Assembly: GCF_019649015.1 (NCBI RefSeq)
Contig: NZ_BLPI01000001.1
Location: 1,649,001 to 1,713,000 of the forward strand
Origin: Agarivorans litoreus
Lineage (GTDB): Bacteria > Pseudomonadota > Gammaproteobacteria > Enterobacterales > Celerinatantimonadaceae
Length of the DNA stretch: 64,000 nucleotides
Direction: 5' to 3'
Positions within the stretch are counted from its first letter, which is position 1, and the number at the start of each line of letters is the position of its first letter. Positions 1-9,146 of this stretch are shown here, piece after piece. Below the pieces are notes generated by a model. The model did no database searches and was not told where the DNA came from. It saw only the letters and a program-made list of their open reading frames with translations. The position numbers and the translations under genes are program-made.

Positions 1-291
1 TCACCAACCTAATAAGCGCTAAGCCAGCTGACAAAATGTAGTATCAACAAATCACTGACTACCCAGCCTTGCTACAGTTCACAAATTAATCCAACACAGG
101 CCGTGAGCCGCCTCTCAGTTTCAACTCGCAACATAAAAAATCACTTTGATTAATAAAGCATTTTACTATTCTTCACAAATAATTAACCAAAAGTCTAATT
201 GTCGACAACCGGTGTCGGTGCGAGTCTAGATTCATATCCGAGACGTCAATGACGATATCCCGCCTCACATCGAGGAAGCAAGGAGAGGAAG
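1..291. other. Upstream region of acs, no gene seen
   Basis: No credible open frame is visible in either strand. The last 15 bases carry a strong purine-rich ribosome binding site (aaggagaggaag) directly before the acs start. A perfect 10-bp palindrome, TTGTCGACAA, lies at 199-208 and could be a protein site, but I cannot name the binder. The stretch presumably holds the acs promoter; I see no unambiguous sigma-70 boxes or CRP site. Confidence 0.5.
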
Positions 292-2244
292 ATGAGTGAA
301 CAAAAGCTGTACCCCGTTAAAGCAAACATTGCAGACAACTGCTTACTAAACGATCAGCAATATCTAGATATGTATCAAGAATCTATCACCCAGCCTGATC
401 AGTTTTGGGGGAAGCACGGTAGCGAGTTACTCGATTGGATCCAGCCTTTTACAAAAGTAAAAAACACCTCATACGACCCTGGTCATGTAAGCATCAAATG
501 GTTTGAAGATGGCCTGCTAAACGTAAGCGCCAACTGTATTGACCGCCATCTACAAGAGCGTGGTGAAGAGGTAGCGATTATTTGGGAAGGCGACAACCCA
601 GAAGAAGACAGCAAACTCACTTACAACGAACTGTACCAACAAGTTTGTAAGTTCTCTAACGCGCTTAAACAGCAAGGCGTTAAAAAAGGTGAAGTAGTGT
701 GTTTGTATATGCCTATGGTGCCAGAAGCGGCTGTGGCCATGTTGGCTTGTACCCGTATTGGCGCGGTGCACTCGATTGTATTTGGCGGCTTCTCTCCAGA
801 AGCACTAGCCGGTCGCATTATTGATTCAAATTCTAAATACGTGATTACTGCCGACGAAGGTGTTCGCGGCGGGCGTGGCGTACCACTTAAAGCCAACGTA
901 GACCAAGCCTTAGAAAACCCAGACTGTGAGTTTGTTAAAAGTGTTGTGGTACTAAAACGTACCGGCGGTGAAGTAAACTGGAATGCCAACCGCGATGTAT
1001 GGTGGCACGACATTACCGAAAACCAAGCTGCCGATTGTCCACCAGAACCAATGAATGCCGAAGACCCGCTGTTCATCCTGTATACCTCTGGCTCAACTGG
1101 CAAACCTAAAGGTGTATTGCATACCACTGGCGGCTATCTCTTATACGCCACCATGACTTTTAAATACGTATTTGACTATCACCCAGGCGATATTTACTGG
1201 TGTACCGCCGATGTGGGTTGGATTACTGGCCACAGTTACTTGGTATACGGCCCATTAGCCAATGGCGCAACCACCATTTTGTTTGAAGGTGTGCCCAACT
1301 ACCCCACTTCTGCGCGCATGAGCGAAGTATGTGACAAACACCAAGTGACCATTTTATACACTGCTCCAACTGCTATTCGCGCCTTAATGGCGCAAGGTGA
1401 TGCCGCCGTGCAAGGCACCAATCGCAGCAGTCTGCGGATTATGGGCTCGGTAGGTGAACCGATTAACCCGGAAGCGTGGGAATGGTATTACCGCACCATA
1501 GGTGACGAGCGTTGCCCAATTGTCGACACTTGGTGGCAAACCGAAACCGGCGGTATTCTAATTACTCCACTACCAGGAGCAACCGCACTTAAACCTGGCT
1601 CGGCAACTCGTCCCTTCTTTGGCGTGCAGCCAGCCTTAGTAGATAACGAAGGTAATGAGCTAGAAGGCGCTGCCGAAGGTAATCTTATTATTAAAGACAG
1701 CTGGCCAGGACAAATGCGCACTGTTTATGGTGATCATGAGCGTTTTGAGCAAACCTACTTTTCAACCTTTCCTGGAACCTACACCACCGGAGACGGTGCA
1801 CGCCGCGATGAAGATGGCTACTTCTGGATTACTGGTCGCGTAGATGACGTACTAAATGTAAGTGGCCACCGCATGGGTACAGCCGAAATTGAAAGTGCAC
1901 TGGTTGCCCACCCTAAAATTTCAGAGGCTGCCGTGGTAGGTGTTCCTCATGAAATTAAAGGCCAAGGCATATATGCTTACATCACCCTTAATGCCGGTGA
2001 AGAGGCCAGCGCTGAGCTACATAAAGAAGTGAAAGCCTGGGTACGTAAAGAAATTGGCCCAATTGCCACGCCGGACATTTTACACTGGGCAGAGGCTTTA
2101 CCTAAAACCCGTTCAGGCAAAATTATGCGCCGAATTTTGCGTAAAATTGCCACCAACGAGACCGACTCTCTAGGTGATACCTCGACCCTAGCGGATCCAT
2201 CTGTGGTTGAAAAACTGATAGAAGAAAAATCGAATGCAGCTTAA
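292..2244 (+). CDS. acs: Acetyl-CoA synthetase (AMP-forming)
   Basis: This cytosolic enzyme activates acetate with ATP and CoA to acetyl-CoA through an acetyl-AMP intermediate, allowing growth on acetate. At 650 residues it matches the usual bacterial Acs length (about 650). The AMP-binding P-loop motif [10 protein letters not shown] is at about residues 265-274. The C-terminal [11 protein letters not shown] block is at about 604-614, with Lys610 as the catalytic lysine that protein acetyltransferases modify in this family. The [17 protein letters not shown] hinge region is intact. The ATG follows a strong ribosome binding site, and a rho-independent terminator follows the stop, so it is probably a single-gene transcript. 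Identification is secure. Confidence 0.97.
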   Translation: MSEQKLYPVKANIADNCLLNDQQYLDMYQESITQPDQFWGKHGSELLDWIQPFTKVKNTSYDPGHVSIKWFEDGLLNVSANCIDRHLQERGEEVAIIWEGDNPEEDSKLTYNELYQQVCKFSNALKQQGVKKGEVVCLYMPMVPEAAVAMLACTRIGAVHSIVFGGFSPEALAGRIIDSNSKYVITADEGVRGGRGVPLKANVDQALENPDCEFVKSVVVLKRTGGEVNWNANRDVWWHDITENQAADCPPEPMNAEDPLFILYTSGSTGKPKGVLHTTGGYLLYATMTFKYVFDYHPGDIYWCTADVGWITGHSYLVYGPLANGATTILFEGVPNYPTSARMSEVCDKHQVTILYTAPTAIRALMAQGDAAVQGTNRSSLRIMGSVGEPINPEAWEWYYRTIGDERCPIVDTWWQTETGGILITPLPGATALKPGSATRPFFGVQPALVDNEGNELEGAAEGNLIIKDSWPGQMRTVYGDHERFEQTYFSTFPGTYTTGDGARRDEDGYFWITGRVDDVLNVSGHRMGTAEIESALVAHPKISEAAVVGVPHEIKGQGIYAYITLNAGEEASAELHKEVKAWVRKEIGPIATPDILHWAEALPKTRSGKIMRRILRKIATNETDSLGDTSTLADPSVVEKLIEEKSNAA

Positions 2245-2255
2245 TTGCTAATACC

Positions 2256-2284
2256 AAAAAGCCGCTTTTATTAGCGGCTTTTTT
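2256..2284 (+). terminator. Terminator of acs
   Basis: AAAAAGCCGCT and AGCGGCTTTTTT form a G+C-rich hairpin with a six-base loop followed by a T run, 11 bases after the acs stop. Confidence 0.9.
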
Positions 2285-2445
2285 CTGTCTAAAAATAATG
2301 CAACTTAGTACCAATCTGTATCCAAAAGTGAACAGCAAGCTCAAAAAATCGTTTAGCCAGATCAAGCATTTTCTCATCGGTTACCGATACACTATTAAGC
2401 CATTTCACATCACCACGCTAGCTTCTGAACAAGGATGAGAAGAAG

Positions 2446-2808
2446 ATGATTAATGTATTTAAAAGCCTAGTGCTTTGCGGTTTTATAGGTCTATTGTCAC
2501 AAGCTCACGCTTCAGAGCGCTCCGACCTTGCGTGGCAAAGCGTAGAGCAGCAACACGCGATACTCATTGATGTTCGCAGCGAAGGAGAGTTTAGCCAAGG
2601 GCACTTGAATAACGCACATAACATTCCGCACACCGTGATTGCCCAGCAGATCACCGCCATCACCAAAGATAAAAGCCAGCCTATCGTGGTTTATTGCCGT
2701 TCGGGTAATCGTTCTGGTTACGCCTTACAAGTATTACAAGCTATGGGTTATCAACAAGTGGTAAACGGTGGCGGCTTAAAGGAAATGCTCGCCTCAAAGA
2801 GTCATTGA
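2446..2808 (+). CDS. Periplasmic single-domain rhodanese (PspE-like sulfurtransferase)
   Basis: The 120-residue product has a signal peptide (about residues 1-22, cleavage near AHA-SE) followed by one rhodanese domain. The active-site loop CRSGNRSG starts at Cys84, the residue that would carry the persulfide, and the family DVRSEGEF motif is at about 42-50. Size, export signal and loop resemble PspE/GlpE-type thiosulfate or cyanide sulfurtransferases; the physiological sulfur acceptor cannot be read from sequence. A ribosome binding site (gatgagaaga) precedes the ATG. It converges on the RND pump gene and shares the intergenic terminator. Confidence 0.85.
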   Translation: MINVFKSLVLCGFIGLLSQAHASERSDLAWQSVEQQHAILIDVRSEGEFSQGHLNNAHNIPHTVIAQQITAITKDKSQPIVVYCRSGNRSGYALQVLQAMGYQQVVNGGGLKEMLASKSH

Positions 2809-2819
2809 ACACCCCATAC

Positions 2820-2853
2820 AAAAACGCCGCTACATAATTTGTAACGGCGCTTT
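2820..2853 (-). terminator. Terminator between rhodanese and RND genes
   Basis: ACGCCGCTAC pairs with GTAACGGCG (one internal mismatch). On the minus strand the hairpin is followed by TTTTTG, so it mainly ends the RND operon; the plus-strand side is weaker. Confidence 0.75.
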
Positions 2854-2875
2854 AGAGTAATTGCCACTGTCTGTG

Positions 2876-5800
2876 TTACTTAGCAGCCAATATATCTGCG
2901 TCTAGCGCCAGCGGCTCGGCTTGCTCACTGGTCTTAGGATTACGTTTTGCCAGCAAATAGTAAAATAGTGGGGTAAGTAGCAAACCAAAAATAGTAACCC
3001 CAATCATGCCAGAGAACACCGCCACTCCCATAGCTTGACGCATCTCTGCCCCCTCACCAGTAGAAAACACCATTGGCACAACCCCCATAATAAAGGCGAT
3101 AGAGGTCATTAGAATTGGCCGTAAACGTAAGCGTGATGCCTCTAATACCGCTTCCATCACCGTGCGACCTTGGTCTTGTAACTCCTTAGCAAACTCGACA
3201 ATTAAAATGGCGTTCTTGGTAGCCAAGCCTACCAATACAATCAAACCAATTTGAGTGAAGATGTTGTTGTCTCCACCCCAAAGCAATACCCCACTAATGG
3301 CCGATAACAAGGTCATAGGAATGATTAAAATAATCGCCATTGGCAAACGCAAGCTCTCGTACTGAGCAGCTAACACCATGAATACTAAAATAATCACCAA
3401 GGGATAAATTAGCATTGCAGTATTACCCGACAGCTTTTGTTGATAGGTAAGCTCGGTCCACTCAAAGGTCATGCCGATGGGCAAAGTTTCCGCCAAAATT
3501 TGCTCGATGGCTGCCTGCGCTTCACCCGAGCTATAACCCGGCGCTGGCCCACCATTGATCTCAGCAGTGGTATAACCGTTGTAGTGCATCACTCGATCTG
3601 GGCCCGCCACATAAGAGACATCAACAAAGGAGCCTAGCGGAATCATCGCACCATCGGCATTTCTCACCTTAAGCTGGCTAATTTGTTCTGGCGATTGCCT
3701 AAAGGACTCATCGGCTTGAATATTCACCTGATAAGTTCTGCCAAACTTATTAAAGTCATTGACATAGGTTGAGCCCATGTAAGCTTGCAGGGTAGAAAAG
3801 ACTTCATCTATCGCCACCCCTTGTTGCATCGCTTTGGTTCTATCCAAATCCAAATCAAGCTGCGGCACATTTACTTGGTAACTAGAGAAAATGCCAGTAA
3901 GGGCCGGTGTTGCCCAAGCTTTTTGCATCACTTGCATGGTGACATTGGCCAACTCTTCATAACCAAGGTTTACGCGGTCTTGGATCTGCAATCTAAAGCC
4001 ACCAATAGTGCCTAACCCCTGCACCGGCGGTGGCGGGAAAATCGCAATAAAGGCTTCTTGAATACCAGCAAACTGTTGGTTAAGCGCCCCAGCGATGGCA
4101 TTAGCCGAAAGACTTGGGTCTTGGCGTTGGTCAAAATCGGCCAGAGGTGTAAACAAAATCGCGCTGTTTGGGCTGTTGGTGAAGCCGTTAATGCTTAAGC
4201 CAGGAAACGCCACCGCGTGTTCAACCCCAGGTTGCGCGAGGGCAATCTCAGACATTTTTTTCACTACCGCTTCGGTGCGCTCTAAAGAGGCAGCGTCGGG
4301 CAACTGAGCAAACGCCACTAAGTATTGTTTGTCTTGCCCTGGCACATAGCCAGTAGGAGTGGTGTCAAATTGATAAGCGGTAAGCCCTAATAAACCTACA
4401 TAAATAATGCCTACCAAAGCCGACAAGCGAATTGTCTTTTTAATGATGCCGCCATATACATTGGCACCTTTATTAAATAAGCGATTAAACGGCGCAAATA
4501 TAAACCTGCCAAACAAGCTGTCCATCATGCGAGTTAAACGGTCTTTAGGTTCGTCGTGACCTTTTAGCAGCAAGGCAGACAAAGCAGGACTCAAGGTTAA
4601 TGAGTTAATCGCTGAAATAAAGGTAGAAATGGTAATGGTTAAAGCGAACTGCTTGTAAAACTGTCCGGTTAAGCCAGACATAAAAGCAGTAGGAATAAAC
4701 ACTGCCGCCAATACTAAGGTAGTTGCCACAATTGGCCCCGTCACCTCTTTCATGGCACGCTGGGTAGCCGCTACCGGGCTTAAGCCTTCGGCAATATTTC
4801 GCTCTACGTTCTCCACCACCACAATGGCATCATCCACCACAATACCAATCGCTAATACCAAACCAAATAACGACAAGGCATTGAGCGAGAAGCCCATAAG
4901 GTGCATAAAGGCAAAGGTACCTACTAAAGAAACCGGTACTGCCACTAATGGAATAATAGAAGCGCGCCAAGTTTGTAGGAACAGCACCACCACTAATACC
5001 ACTAGCAGTACCGCTTCAAACAAGGTTTTAACTACCGCTTCAATAGAGCCACGCACAAACACGGTTGGGTCGTAAACCGTGTCGTAGTTTAGACCTTCTG
5101 GAAAGCTTTGCGCTAACTCGGCCATACGCGCACGTACATCTTCAGAGATCTGGATAGCGTTCGAGCCAGATGCTTGAAACACACCAATAGCAATTGCATC
5201 CTTGTTATCGAGTAACGAGCGCAAGGCATAACTGCTGGCACCCAACTCAACCCGAGCAACATCTCGCAAGCGGCTAACTTCGCCTTGCTCGCCCACTTTA
5301 ATGATGATGTTCTCAAACTCTTCTGTGGTACTTAAACGCCCCTTCACGTTAATCAAAATCTGAAAATCAGACTCACCGCTAGGCTGTGCGCCCAAACTAC
5401 CGGCAGCGGCTTGCTGGTTTTGCTCTCTAATCGAAGCGATAATTTGATTGGGGTTTAAACCTAGAGCTGCCACTTTGTTAGGGTCTAACCAAATTCTTAA
5501 GCTGTAATCACCCGCACCAAACAAACGCACAGCACCCACACCTTCAATACGGGCTAACTCGTCTTTAACATTAAGCGCCGCATAGTTGGACAGGTACAAT
5601 AAGTCGTAGCGATCTTCTGGTGAACTAAGGTGAACCACCATAGTAAGATCCGGTGATGACTTTTCAGTCACAATACCTAAGCGCTGCACTTCGAGCGGCA
5701 AACGCGGTGTGGCGCGATCAACTCGGCTTTGCACCTGCGTTTGAGCTTGGTCGATGTCGGTACCAATGGCAAAAGTAACGGTCAGCGTCATGCGGCCATC

Positions 5801-6055
5801 AGAGGTGGCCTGAGAAGACATATACAACATGTCTTCCACACCGTTAATTTCTTGCTCAAGCGGTGAAGCCACAGTTTCGGCAATCACTTTAGGATTTGCC
5901 CCAGGGTAGTTGGCGGTAACCACTACTGTTGGTGGTACCACTTCTGGGTATTCGGTTATGGGTAATTGCCATACGGCAATAGCACCGCCAATAAACATCA
6001 GCAGCGATATAACGGCCGCAAAAATCGGCCGTTTAATAAAAAACTGAGAAAACAT
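2876..6055 (-). CDS. RND-family multidrug efflux permease (HAE1, MexF/AcrB type)
   Basis: This is the inner-membrane proton-driven pump of a tripartite efflux complex. The 1059 residues match the HAE1 family (about 1030-1060). The N-terminus MFSQFFIKRPIF is typical, followed by the first membrane helix, a large periplasmic porter domain and a second half of the same plan. The transmembrane motif VVDDAIVVVENVER, with the paired aspartates of the proton relay, is at about residues 405-418. The gene follows the adaptor gene with 23 bases between them, so they form an operon. No outer-membrane TolC-type factor is encoded here, so the pump must borrow one. Control by the divergent TetR gene is inferred from position. 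Substrates are unknown. Confidence 0.95.
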   Translation of the reverse strand: MFSQFFIKRPIFAAVISLLMFIGGAIAVWQLPITEYPEVVPPTVVVTANYPGANPKVIAETVASPLEQEINGVEDMLYMSSQATSDGRMTLTVTFAIGTDIDQAQTQVQSRVDRATPRLPLEVQRLGIVTEKSSPDLTMVVHLSSPEDRYDLLYLSNYAALNVKDELARIEGVGAVRLFGAGDYSLRIWLDPNKVAALGLNPNQIIASIREQNQQAAAGSLGAQPSGESDFQILINVKGRLSTTEEFENIIIKVGEQGEVSRLRDVARVELGASSYALRSLLDNKDAIAIGVFQASGSNAIQISEDVRARMAELAQSFPEGLNYDTVYDPTVFVRGSIEAVVKTLFEAVLLVVLVVVLFLQTWRASIIPLVAVPVSLVGTFAFMHLMGFSLNALSLFGLVLAIGIVVDDAIVVVENVERNIAEGLSPVAATQRAMKEVTGPIVATTLVLAAVFIPTAFMSGLTGQFYKQFALTITISTFISAINSLTLSPALSALLLKGHDEPKDRLTRMMDSLFGRFIFAPFNRLFNKGANVYGGIIKKTIRLSALVGIIYVGLLGLTAYQFDTTPTGYVPGQDKQYLVAFAQLPDAASLERTEAVVKKMSEIALAQPGVEHAVAFPGLSINGFTNSPNSAILFTPLADFDQRQDPSLSANAIAGALNQQFAGIQEAFIAIFPPPPVQGLGTIGGFRLQIQDRVNLGYEELANVTMQVMQKAWATPALTGIFSSYQVNVPQLDLDLDRTKAMQQGVAIDEVFSTLQAYMGSTYVNDFNKFGRTYQVNIQADESFRQSPEQISQLKVRNADGAMIPLGSFVDVSYVAGPDRVMHYNGYTTAEINGGPAPGYSSGEAQAAIEQILAETLPIGMTFEWTELTYQQKLSGNTAMLIYPLVIILVFMVLAAQYESLRLPMAIILIIPMTLLSAISGVLLWGGDNNIFTQIGLIVLVGLATKNAILIVEFAKELQDQGRTVMEAVLEASRLRLRPILMTSIAFIMGVVPMVFSTGEGAEMRQAMGVAVFSGMIGVTIFGLLLTPLFYYLLAKRNPKTSEQAEPLALDADILAAK

Positions 6056-6078
6056 GGGCGAATCTATCCTTGTTGAGC

Positions 6079-7302
6079 TTACAACTTAGCGTTAAGGTTT
6101 AATTGCTGATGTTGTTGGTCGAGTAACTGTTGAGACTCACGCAAGGCAGAAACAAGCTCTTCGCTAGCCATCGCGGTAGCAATTGGCGTTACCTGCATTT
6201 GCGGCCGTACCCGTTGAATACCGTTAACCACAATACGCTCTGAACCCGATAAACCTTGGGAAACAATCCGCAAGCCATTGATCCGCTCACCCAACACAAC
6301 CGGGCGATACTGCACTTGGTTATTTTCATCTAGCACCAATACAAACTTGTTATTTAGGTCGGTACCGACTGCTTTGTCATCAATTAATACCGCTTGATAA
6401 GAGCTACTTCCAGCAATTTGCAAGCGGGCAAACATACCTGGCAGTAGTTCACCACTCAGATTGTCAAAGCTAGCGCGCAAGCGAATAGTGCCGGTGCCAC
6501 TCGCCACAGCATTATCGATAAAGTCTATTTGGCCTAAGTGTTTGAATGCTTGCTCATCAGCCAAAGCCATTTGCACTACCGCTACAGTTTCTTGCGCGCC
6601 TTGCAGCGGCAATACGTTGCTTAACTCTTGGTATTTCAAAAAGCTTTGCTCATCTACATCAAAGTAGGCGTGCATGTGTTGGGTTGACACGATACGAGTA
6701 AGCTGACTAGCACCAAGGTTTACATAGTTACCTTCGGTAATAAGCGCGTTAGAAACACGACCACTAATCGGGGCGCGCACCTCGGTAAAGTCTAAATCCA
6801 AGCGAGCTCGCGACAAGGCAGCAGTAATCGATGCCACTGCCGCTGCGCCCTGCTCTCGCGCCGAAAAACGGCTATCTAAAATTTCGTCAGAAATAGCATT
6901 TTGTTTATTTAAGGCCTGCGCTCGTTGGTACCCTTTTTTAGCTAATTCTAAACTGCTTTTAGCACTTTGTAGTTCCGCTTCTAGGCGAGCGACTTCGGCG
7001 GCAAAAATGCGGCTGTCGATTTTAAACAGCACTTCACCTTTTTCTACCAAGCTACCTTCGTCAAATAGCACTTGTTCGATGTAGCCCGATACTCGCGGCA
7101 CTACCATCACGGTTTGTGGCGCTTGCAGGCGACCGGTATACACATCGGTTTCGGTAATGCGTTCAAGCAATACTTCGGCTACATCTACACTTGGGGGTGG
7201 AGGTGCTTGATTAGTCGCCGCTTCCGGTTTTCCGCAAGCCACAAGGAAAATGCTTAAAGCACCTACTGCGATGAGTTTTGTTAGGTCAAAAACTGATGCC
7301 AT
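6079..7302 (-). CDS. RND efflux periplasmic adaptor (membrane fusion) lipoprotein
   Basis: This MexE/AcrA-like adaptor links the RND pump to an outer-membrane channel. The 407-residue protein starts with a lipoprotein signal (lipobox LVAC, Cys about 23). Then come the lipoyl/barrel-sandwich half (VEKGEVLFKIDSR), a coiled-coil hairpin at about 100-160, the second lipoyl half (VRAPISGRVSNALI), and beta-barrel and membrane-proximal domains. The start follows GAGGGAACGAAG, a good ribosome binding site. It is first gene of the adaptor-pump operon and divergent from tetR. Confidence 0.93.
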   Translation of the reverse strand: MASVFDLTKLIAVGALSIFLVACGKPEAATNQAPPPPSVDVAEVLLERITETDVYTGRLQAPQTVMVVPRVSGYIEQVLFDEGSLVEKGEVLFKIDSRIFAAEVARLEAELQSAKSSLELAKKGYQRAQALNKQNAISDEILDSRFSAREQGAAAVASITAALSRARLDLDFTEVRAPISGRVSNALITEGNYVNLGASQLTRIVSTQHMHAYFDVDEQSFLKYQELSNVLPLQGAQETVAVVQMALADEQAFKHLGQIDFIDNAVASGTGTIRLRASFDNLSGELLPGMFARLQIAGSSSYQAVLIDDKAVGTDLNNKFVLVLDENNQVQYRPVVLGERINGLRIVSQGLSGSERIVVNGIQRVRPQMQVTPIATAMASEELVSALRESQQLLDQQHQQLNLNAKL

Positions 7303-7353
7303 CTTCGTTCCCTCAAGTGATGATAAATTGATATATGGGTGATATTTTGTTTT

Positions 7354-7367
7354 GTACTGGTTGGTAT
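7354..7367. promoter_or_regulatory. Candidate TetR operator, copy 1
   Basis: GTACTGGTTGGTAT matches the second site at 7405-7418 at 10 of 14 bases. Both lie in the divergent gap between the adaptor gene and the TetR gene, where an autoregulating repressor would bind. Assignment to this TetR protein is inference. Confidence 0.45.
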
Positions 7368-7404
7368 ATTAATCACTAAGCATGATCGAGATCAAGATCT
7401 TTTT

Positions 7405-7418
7405 GTACCAAGTGGTAT
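7405..7418. promoter_or_regulatory. Candidate TetR operator, copy 2
   Basis: GTACCAAGTGGTAT contains the palindrome TACCA-AG-TGGTA. It is 51 bases from the related site at 7354 and 67 bases before the tetR start. Confidence 0.5.
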
Positions 7419-7484
7419 TTAAATATCTAGACAGGTTTACGTGGCTTAGCTATGATCAGATCAATGATAAATTGAGGTAGAAAA

Positions 7485-8135
7485 ATGTCCCCCAAGTGCT
7501 GTTCTCAGATTGGTCGTCCACGCAGCTTTGACGCAAACCAAGCGCTGGAAAAAGCCTTAGAAGTGTTTTGGCAAAAAGGCTACGAAGGGGCATCATTAAA
7601 TGATTTAACCCAAGCCATGGGCATAAATAAACCCAGTATGTATGCGGCTTTTGGCAATAAAGAACAGTTATTTTTGCAGGCCATAGAGCTTTACGAATCT
7701 CGTCCTCAAGCCTATTTTTATCCCGCCCTTGAGCAAGATACCATTTACGACGTAGTGGATTACATGTTGAAAGGTGCAGTGGCTAATTTAAGCGATCCCT
7801 CGCAACCGCAAGGCTGTGTGATTGTGCAAGGGGCTCTGTCGTGTAGCGAGTCAGCAAGCACCATTAAGCAAGCTTTGCAGGAACGTCGTGCCCAAGGCAG
7901 CATTGCCTTGCAACAGCGTTTCGAGCGTGCCAAAGAAGAAAAAGATCTCACCGCCGATGCCGATCCAGAAGCGCTAGCCCACTACTTGGCCACGGTGTTA
8001 CAAGGTTTAAATGTTCACGCTACCAATGGCGCAACAGAAAAACAATTGCAGCAAGTTGCTTCACTCACTTTAGACACCTTTAAGCGAGTAAGCAGTGCAA
8101 AAATAGCCGCCAGCTTGCAAAGCATGAATAAATAA
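7485..8135 (+). CDS. TetR/AcrR-family transcriptional repressor
   Basis: The 216-residue protein has an N-terminal helix-turn-helix (about residues 14-60; SLNDLTQAMGINKPSMYAAFGNKEQLF is the recognition region) and a helical ligand-binding C-terminal domain. The N-terminus carries a GRPRSFD motif just before the HTH, common in this subfamily. It is divergent from the RND adaptor-pump operon, so the simplest role is a ligand-released repressor of the pump and of itself. The ATG follows a weak GAGGTAG ribosome binding site. The inducing compound is unknown. Confidence 0.9.
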   Translation: MSPKCCSQIGRPRSFDANQALEKALEVFWQKGYEGASLNDLTQAMGINKPSMYAAFGNKEQLFLQAIELYESRPQAYFYPALEQDTIYDVVDYMLKGAVANLSDPSQPQGCVIVQGALSCSESASTIKQALQERRAQGSIALQQRFERAKEEKDLTADADPEALAHYLATVLQGLNVHATNGATEKQLQQVASLTLDTFKRVSSAKIAASLQSMNK

Positions 8136-8160
8136 GGCTTAGCACCAATCCTGTTGATTG

Positions 8161-9003
8161 TTATTGGTTGTAGCTGCGCCGATAACGACCAGGAGAAACC
8201 CCAAAACTTTTCTTAAAGCGATGTGCAAAAGCAAAACCGTCTTGGTAACCTAGTTGGCTAGCGATCACGTCTATCGACCAACGGCTTTCGCGCAGCAAAT
8301 AACTACCATGCTCCAACCGTAACCGGCTTAGATACTGCTTAGGGCTGCATTTAAACTCTTGCTGAAATAGGCGATAGCAGTGCGCTTCTGATACCGACAA
8401 ACGTTGCGCCATGTCGGCCACTGTCCATGGATAGTGCAAAGAGGAGCGCAATTGCTGCTCTAGTTTATGCAATGGGCTTGGTTCGGCATCTTTTAGCGGC
8501 TTAAGCAACTGCAACAAATAGCGTTTGATCAGTTGGGTTAAGGCCGATTCAACTAAAGGATCTGCCTTGGCTTTTGTTTCCTCATCTAATAACAACTTCA
8601 TGCACTTATCAATATTTTGACTAGAGTTGATTTTCTTCACTTTGGCTTTTTTAGGAAAGCGATACCAACTTATATCTGGCGAAAACTGAAACCAATTATG
8701 CCGCCAAAAGTGGCTAGCTAAGCTGAGTGAGTAATTAACTCCAGCAGGCAAAATAACTAAGTCATTTGGTCCTAAACGCTGGCTAAACTCTGAAGTATGC
8801 AAACTGCCCGCTCCCGCCATTGAAAACAGTAAGGTGTGTTCCTGTGGCGCTTTGCGGCTAACAAAATATTCACCCCGCAAATACGATACCCCAGATAGAT
8901 TAATCTGCAATTTCGTTAATTCAGAAAATCGCTCTGTGGTTAAAAAGCGTTCAACACAGGCGGGGCCTATCTCGAACTTGTCTTGCCAATGTTGCTCAGC
9001 CAT
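8161..9003 (-). CDS. AraC-family transcriptional regulator
   Basis: Two helix-turn-helix motifs of the AraC type fill the C-terminal 100 residues (signature SQLGYQDGFAFAHRFKKSFGVSPGRYRR near the end). The N-terminal half is a cupin-like sensor (GEYFVSRKAPQEHTLLFSM...GPNDLVILPAGVNYSL), a form typical of sugar-responsive AraC regulators. I chose the ATG at 9003 (280 residues) over an in-frame TTG at 9039 because the extra 12 residues are not typical; neither has a good ribosome binding site. The neighbour transcribed away from it is a MATE exporter, a possible target. The effector is unknown. Confidence 0.85.
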   Translation of the reverse strand: MAEQHWQDKFEIGPACVERFLTTERFSELTKLQINLSGVSYLRGEYFVSRKAPQEHTLLFSMAGAGSLHTSEFSQRLGPNDLVILPAGVNYSLSLASHFWRHNWFQFSPDISWYRFPKKAKVKKINSSQNIDKCMKLLLDEETKAKADPLVESALTQLIKRYLLQLLKPLKDAEPSPLHKLEQQLRSSLHYPWTVADMAQRLSVSEAHCYRLFQQEFKCSPKQYLSRLRLEHGSYLLRESRWSIDVIASQLGYQDGFAFAHRFKKSFGVSPGRYRRSYNQ

Positions 9004-9146
9004 AAATGATAGTTTTGAACATATTTTAGATAGCTTCAATTATGTGGAAAACCCAATATGTAAGATAGTATCGCGCCCATAAATATTTACCACCACTTAT
9101 AACTAGATAGCTTTTATCTGATGCAAGTCACATTTTTGAGGTTGTT

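Noticed and set aside
621-1127. 168-codon open frame on the minus strand inside acs
   Set aside because: It is the antisense shadow of a conserved enzyme gene; the reading shows low-complexity Ser/Thr/Pro bias typical of antisense frames.
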